Positions 59,277 to 64,000 of a stretch of 64,000 bases of DNA are shown here, in pieces. Within the stretch, counting starts at the first letter, position 1; each line of letters starts with the position of its first letter. The position numbers were made by a program, and so were the translations under genes. Source of the DNA: Melieria omissa. Taxonomy: Eukaryota; Arthropoda; Insecta; Diptera; Ulidiidae. The notes beneath the pieces were generated by a model, which searched no databases, had not been told where the DNA came from, and saw nothing but the letters and a program-made list of their open reading frames with translations. The stretch spans positions 43,345,348 through 43,409,347 of the forward strand of contig OZ020268.1 in the NCBI GenBank assembly GCA_963971225.1, in the 5' to 3' direction.

Positions 59277-59657
59277 GCCGGACTCGATAGCGCAGCGGGT
59301 AGCGCGCTGGCTTCTCATACCGAACGCCCCGGGTTCGATTCCTGGCTTGGGCTGGAAAAAACACTCATCTACTTCTATCGCTATCCACATGAAGGGAATG
59401 AGAATTACAAGAATCGCACAAGTGCGCTCTTGGCAGGCAATGGCAAAACCTCCAAGTGTGAACGAAAAACTGCCAATCGCCGTTCGGATTCGGCGTTAAA
59501 CTGTAAGTCCCCTCCCTTTCCCCATCCGTTTGAAATGTGTGTTGTATCACATGTTGAAAAAAAAAAGTGTTGCATACGCTTTCACATTTCACAACGGGCC
59601 CGTTAAGAGGCCTAAGTGTGTCTCATACAGAGGCAGCCACCGCAACCTAACCTAACC
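59277..59657 (+). mobile_element. tRNA-derived SINE, copy 2
   Basis: The head has A box TAGCGCAGCGGG and B box GGTTCGATTCC. TAGCGCAG...GGTAGCGCG and the CTCATA loop look most like elongator tRNA-Met, though the acceptor and anticodon stems no longer pair well. The body matches the copy at 30628-31020. The tail is three CCTAA pentamers. A perfect target duplication, TAATGGTTTCCT, lies at 59265-59276 and 59658-59669, which points to a comparatively recent insertion. Confidence 0.93.
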
Positions 59658-60207
59658 TAATGGTTTCCTCTGAAAAACTGCGAGAAAACTGCGAAAATTA
59701 TTTCATTTCAATTTCAAATTATGTAAAATCTACATTTTATTGATGATTTCTAAAAATCCAATGAGATCAATTGAACACATTTTGAAAATATATGTCTGCT
59801 GCTCCATTACATAATTAGGGTTAATGCAACAAAATGCATTCATTTACAACCCTATTGCCACATTTCTTGGTTGCCATAAGCAGCCAATAAAATGCAATCA
59901 CTTTTCTTTATGGCTTATCACCGTTGCTCGCAAATAAAAATCAGCGAAAAACAAATCAACAAAAAACGCCAACCGTTTCTCGGCCAATATTTGTTTATTA
60001 ATAAATTCCTGCCTTGTCTGCATGTCTCGTTGTCTGGCTCCGCTGTTCCGCTCCAGACATGAGCTGCACGCATAGCATTACCCAGCGACTTGTACTCGTA
60101 AACTGAACACTGTCAATAAAGGGGGGCAAAACGAAACCGAACGAAATAATGGCTGCCACTCGATTACGGCTTTTTAATTGCAATTGATACATGCAGATAT
60201 GCACATC

Positions 60208-60232
60208 TGTGTGTGTGTGTGTGTGTGTGTGT
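60208..60232. repeat. GT microsatellite
   Basis: About 12 uninterrupted GT units. Confidence 0.9.
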
Positions 60233-61459
60233 AAGCGTGTGTACGTGTCGTACACTTATTTGCAATGCACTGTGGCCCGAGCAACTGACAGATTAGATAA
60301 CACATTGCGCGCACGGGTAAAGAGTAAACAGAGTAAAACATTTATATTAAAAAAAAGAAACTAAAAAAAGCGAACGCGGCACAAGTAGGATACGCAAACT
60401 GTGCACGTCGACGAAACACACAAATGACAATGGCGCATCGGTGCGCAGATATCTGTGCGGATTAATTGCGAATAAATACAAATTATTGCTGTCATATTGT
60501 GTGCGTCAGTGTGAGTGCTCGCATCCACACGCTGTGCAATAGTAATGGATACTAAATGGCGACTGCGGATACGTGAGCCTCAAGTACGTGCTTGAATTTA
60601 TAACAATTTCAAATACAATAAATATCAACACAAATACGTAGCAGATAGCAAATAACATCAACAGCCAACTGGATCTAGTCATGTTGATGATGATGCCGCA
60701 GTTGTTGTTGTGGTGGTGGTTGATTAGGCCAAGCATGATGCGCCAGATTTGACGTCGAGCTGTATGGAAGCAATCATTAAACCATAAAGCACCGAGCTGC
60801 GCTAAAGCATTAGATAAACATTAATTAAATTTATTACCAAAAAAGGCATTTGCGTAAGTGGCTGTCTTCGCCCAGGAAAAAGTGCCCGGCTGAGGGGAAA
60901 AAATCACTCATTCGAGCGATTATTGCCCAACTTGCGGCTATCAGCTGCTGTTGTGTTGCCGCAAATGTCAGCCAAGAATTATAAAACAGCAAATTTGTTG
61001 CCGTTGGGATTTTTTATTATTGCATATGCGAGTACATACAATACGTGCGTTGCGGCTGCGGTAAATAAAGTCATAAATAGATTAGTTCGCATTCAACGAA
61101 ATTCACAAATATACGCTCGAAGTCAGCGACTGAGCGCGAGTGGAGCGCAGCCGCAGTGATAATGCGGAAGGTGATGACGATGACAGCTAAGAAAACCGTT
61201 ACTATAATTCAAATGCTGGGAAATTGTGCAACAGTTACTTTTATGAGTTCAATGAAAAGTGGAGCAATGGTGGTCATTTAAGGGAGCTGACGGAAAAGTT
61301 AGTTTTCGAAGAGATAAGACCTAAGTTTTGGTATTTTTTATGAATACTTACTAAACAGATAACAGGATGTAAACACGAAAAAGGTTTAAATTTTGAATAT
61401 AAAAATCTTACTTACTCATACTTTAGCGCTCTAGTTTCAATACTGTTAGCTTTGTTAAT

Positions 61460-61720
61460 ATAACACTGCGCAACAAAAGTGTAAGTTTGTAAAATAACAA
61501 GGTTCTGACAACGGATTCTGGTATAGGGGGCCAACAAAAAATACGTGTATCGGCGTTTTGAAAGTTTACGTCTTAATTTTTTTTAGGGGGGTCAAAATTT
61601 TCCCCTTTTTGCGCATTCTTATTGTGAATCGGCATACGAAAACCATGTAATCTCACATTTTAGATACATGATGTGTTCAGCAATTTTATGTAAAATACTA
61701 CGAAGAACATTTTTGTGGAG
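61460..61720 (+). repeat. possible diverged unclassified repeat, copy 3
   Basis: Starts ATAACACTGCGCAACAAAAG, matching the start of the 58774 copy at most positions. The interior resemblance is weak, so membership is tentative and the end is a guess. Confidence 0.3.
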
Positions 61721-64000
61721 CATTTTAACCCTGTAGCTCCTATTTGTATGGGTCAATTTGACCCTTTTTTGATAAAATGCCAAAAATGTCCTATAAAACA
61801 GGACTTTTTAAGGACAAAATGTGCCACGAAAATATTCACCATAAAATTCTATTGTAAGTCTCTGAATACATCAAAGCTCAGAAATTAACTTGAACGTCAG
61901 AATTAAGCCAAAACTGAAAATGTGTTTAAGTATTTATTTCGTGCTTAATCAAAATTGGTACTGATAGTTGTTTCAAACTAATGCTGAGATTAGGAGCAAC
62001 TTTTAAAGTCAATGGAAAGTGCGATAATGGCAGATTGCCAGAGGCCCTACCTGCCCTTCTTCTTTATTCATAAATTGATTTGAGGTCAAGAACATTGGGC
62101 TTCAGTTTTTAAACTTCACCCTGATCAACTAAAATACTAATTATAACTGATACACTGCTAAGAAAAGTATGTAGAACGAAGTAATTCTAATAAACAAAAC
62201 CATGTCGGTTCACACCAACTGTAGTGATTTCATGAGCCTACTCACTAAATAACCTCTTCATTGCCACAACTTTATAGAATTTTCCACTGTTTGTCTGTTC
62301 TTTGGAGCTAAGCAATTGATTTATGCACCGAAAACTTGTGTGAACACACAACACATAAACACAACTTGTCACTTCTACTCAAACGACCCGAATTTTTACC
62401 CGCTTAGCTGAACGCCAACCCTTTGCTGTCTGCTGCTAGTTTGTCATGTTAGTGTATAAATATTTATTTATAAAAATAAGAGCCAACAAATAAACAATTC
62501 TGTTGCTTATTTTTTTGCTGTAAATTTATGACATTTATAATTTTCGTCATAATTTTTAGCTGTACACACAATAAATCTTTGACTGGATTACAATTTGAAA
62601 GCTATTCATTTCGTTCTCTCTCGCCTGCTCACTCTCCCAGTCGTTGGCTCCTTGGCGCACTTTGTGCGATTTATCTGATTACGTTTTGTTTGAAAATTAA
62701 TTTATAAACAAATTTAAATGACTGAAAAACAGAGCGCGCGAGAGAAAAATTGCTGCATGTCACGCCGGCATTAATGAGACAATTTTCTGGCGCATTTTGA
62801 GAAATTTTTCCCGCACTCTCTCTGAAAAATTATAACTCCCAAAGATAGTAGCTTACTTCGAAGTATGTTACACAAAAAAACAGGGATATGTCTTGTTGTG
62901 TACTTAACTCAATATTCAAATTCTACATAATCGAGATTTGTCTTGCATAAAACGTTGTTTATTGAAAATACACCCAATACTAATAAATTTATTTAATAAA
63001 AAATGGCAAAATATGACTGGTCAAATGTCGTAGCCATGTTCCTTCTCCATAAGACGTTCCTTCTCTATAAGCTTGCATGGCATTGCAAGCAGCAGCCAGA
63101 CACTCCAAGTATTCGAATACTTTGCGCATTTGCATTTCATTCTTCTTGAAAAAAAAACAGCAAAATTCCGCTGACTGCTGGTGACTGGTGGCTAGTGGCT
63201 GCTGTCTTGCACATTCGGCTGTCCGCCCGCACTCACTTCCCCACTCCGTGCTTCCCATATCGGAAATGTCATGTCAGTTTCGGGGGCACAAAAGCACATT
63301 CAAGCACTCAAATTCTACCTTTCTGGCATGCGAGATGTGTGCTGTGTGCTATGTGTGTGTGTAGCTATGTGTGCAGCGGATGTGTAGCGCTGCAGACGAC
63401 AAACACCAAACAACAACAACAACAATCTGCATATACTCCATGGAATTATTTGCCTTGTTATTTGTTGCATGTGCGCAAAATAATAAAATAATAAGCAAAC
63501 AGGCCCTTTTCCTTCTACTTGTACATATTTATATGAGTATCAATGTGCTTCGAAAAATCCAGCAGCGGAAAAATATTGCGGCAAAAAAGAATGTCAATCT
63601 CTTCTTTTATTCCTCAGACGCTGCCGACAGCGGCTTCTTCTATTCTTCCGCCATGCAGCCAAGCCATTGCAGATCCATTGCGCCTTGTTTGATAGACAAT
63701 TGTCAACTGGGGTATTTGCTATTGTTTGTGTTGCATTTGTTGTGTTGGCTGCTTGCCGCCTGCTGCTGGCACTGTCGTTGTTACCGCTACTGTTACAACA
63801 GTGGAAAAATACGACAAAAGTGTAAACATTGTGCATACAATTTTTGTTGCATACTTTCAGTGATGCTTGTATTTTTTTGTATTTTTTTATTTTCTTCATA
63901 TCTCCCTGCAGGCTCGGTTTGCTTTCCCGCTGCTCAGAATGCTCAAGGGTGCACTTGTTATGGCACCGTATGACTTTTATTTGCCTATTTGATGGCTTGG

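Larger units (their letters stand above)
35742..64000 (+). other. ct: large intron (partial) downstream of the cut exon
   Basis: No sequence encoding the next Cut segment (coiled coil, then CUT repeats) was recognised downstream. The rest of the window is therefore read as intron of at least 28 kb. Short exons without a long open frame could be missed. Confidence 0.65.
59670..64000. other. intron sequence, no gene seen
   Basis: It holds a GT microsatellite at 60208-60232 and a possible third copy of the diverged repeat from 61460. A lone TTAACCCTGTAGCTCC at about 61724 looks like a piggyBac-type left end, but no matching right end was found. A 200-codon frame at 63371-63973 is cysteine/serine-rich with no domain. 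Confidence 0.55.

Noticed and set aside
59281..59352. functional tRNA gene
   Set aside because: The A and B boxes are good, but the acceptor and anticodon stems do not pair well. The sequence is the head of a SINE with a body, tail and target duplication.
61724..61740. TTAACCCTGTAGCTCC as a fourth piggyBac-type family
   Set aside because: No matching right end followed by TTAA was found downstream, so it may be chance.
1..64000. CRISPR arrays, rRNA genes, bacterial-type operons
   Set aside because: The sequence is eukaryotic intron-type DNA. No regularly spaced direct repeats with unique spacers and no rRNA-like sequence were seen.

Overview
The window looks like part of a higher-fly (Schizophora) genome, most plausibly a tephritid-like fruit fly. 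Gene density is very low. There are many CAA/CAG (opa-type) and GT/CA microsatellites and many small DNA transposons. The only convincing exon encodes a diverged copy of part of the Drosophila homeodomain protein Cut (ct). Species and family are inferred from overall character, not proven.

Layout. A single internal exon of cut lies at 34467-35741 on the + strand, between a consensus 3' splice site and a GTGAGT 5' splice site. It carries the alanine-, asparagine- and acid-rich N-terminal region. The exons for the first residues, the main coiled coil, the three CUT repeats and the homeodomain were not found here. So I read 1-34466 and 35742-64000 as parts of two very large introns, at least 34 kb and 28 kb. 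In Drosophila the non-coding DNA of cut is known for long-range tissue enhancers. Candidate regulatory DNA is expected here but cannot be proven by reading.

Mobile DNA. The introns hold a well-preserved collection of short elements whose ends and target-site duplications can be read directly. (a) Three copies of a 154-167 bp hAT-type MITE with 8-bp duplications (10.4, 13.6, 40.8 kb), plus another hAT-like element (11.4 kb). (b) Five TTAA-flanked piggyBac-type MITEs in three families (22.2, 41.1, 45.1, 52.7 and 52.8 kb), one nested inside another. (c) TA-flanked elements: a pair of ~230 bp MITEs (2.9, 27.3 kb), an internally deleted mariner that keeps the transposase C-terminus (25.7 kb), and two larger elements (7.9 and 28.0 kb). 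(d) Two copies of a tRNA-derived SINE with intact A and B boxes (30.6 and 59.3 kb), plus a fragment sharing its tail (15.5 kb). (e) A diverged unclassified repeat in two clear copies and one possible copy (10.6, 58.8, 61.5 kb).

Most notable. The two larger TA-flanked elements (7857-8820 and 27965-29264) have different terminal sequences. Yet each carries six copies of its own terminal 16-mer, four direct and two inverted, at almost identical offsets from its ends. This suggests a transposon architecture in which binding-site spacing is kept while the binding-site sequence changes. A 30-bp-stem hairpin at 46352-46429 is a candidate small-RNA precursor. No rRNA, CRISPR array or functional tRNA gene was seen. 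Apart from the cut exon and one weak small-peptide candidate (14214-14381), the open reading frames look like chance or repeat-driven frames.
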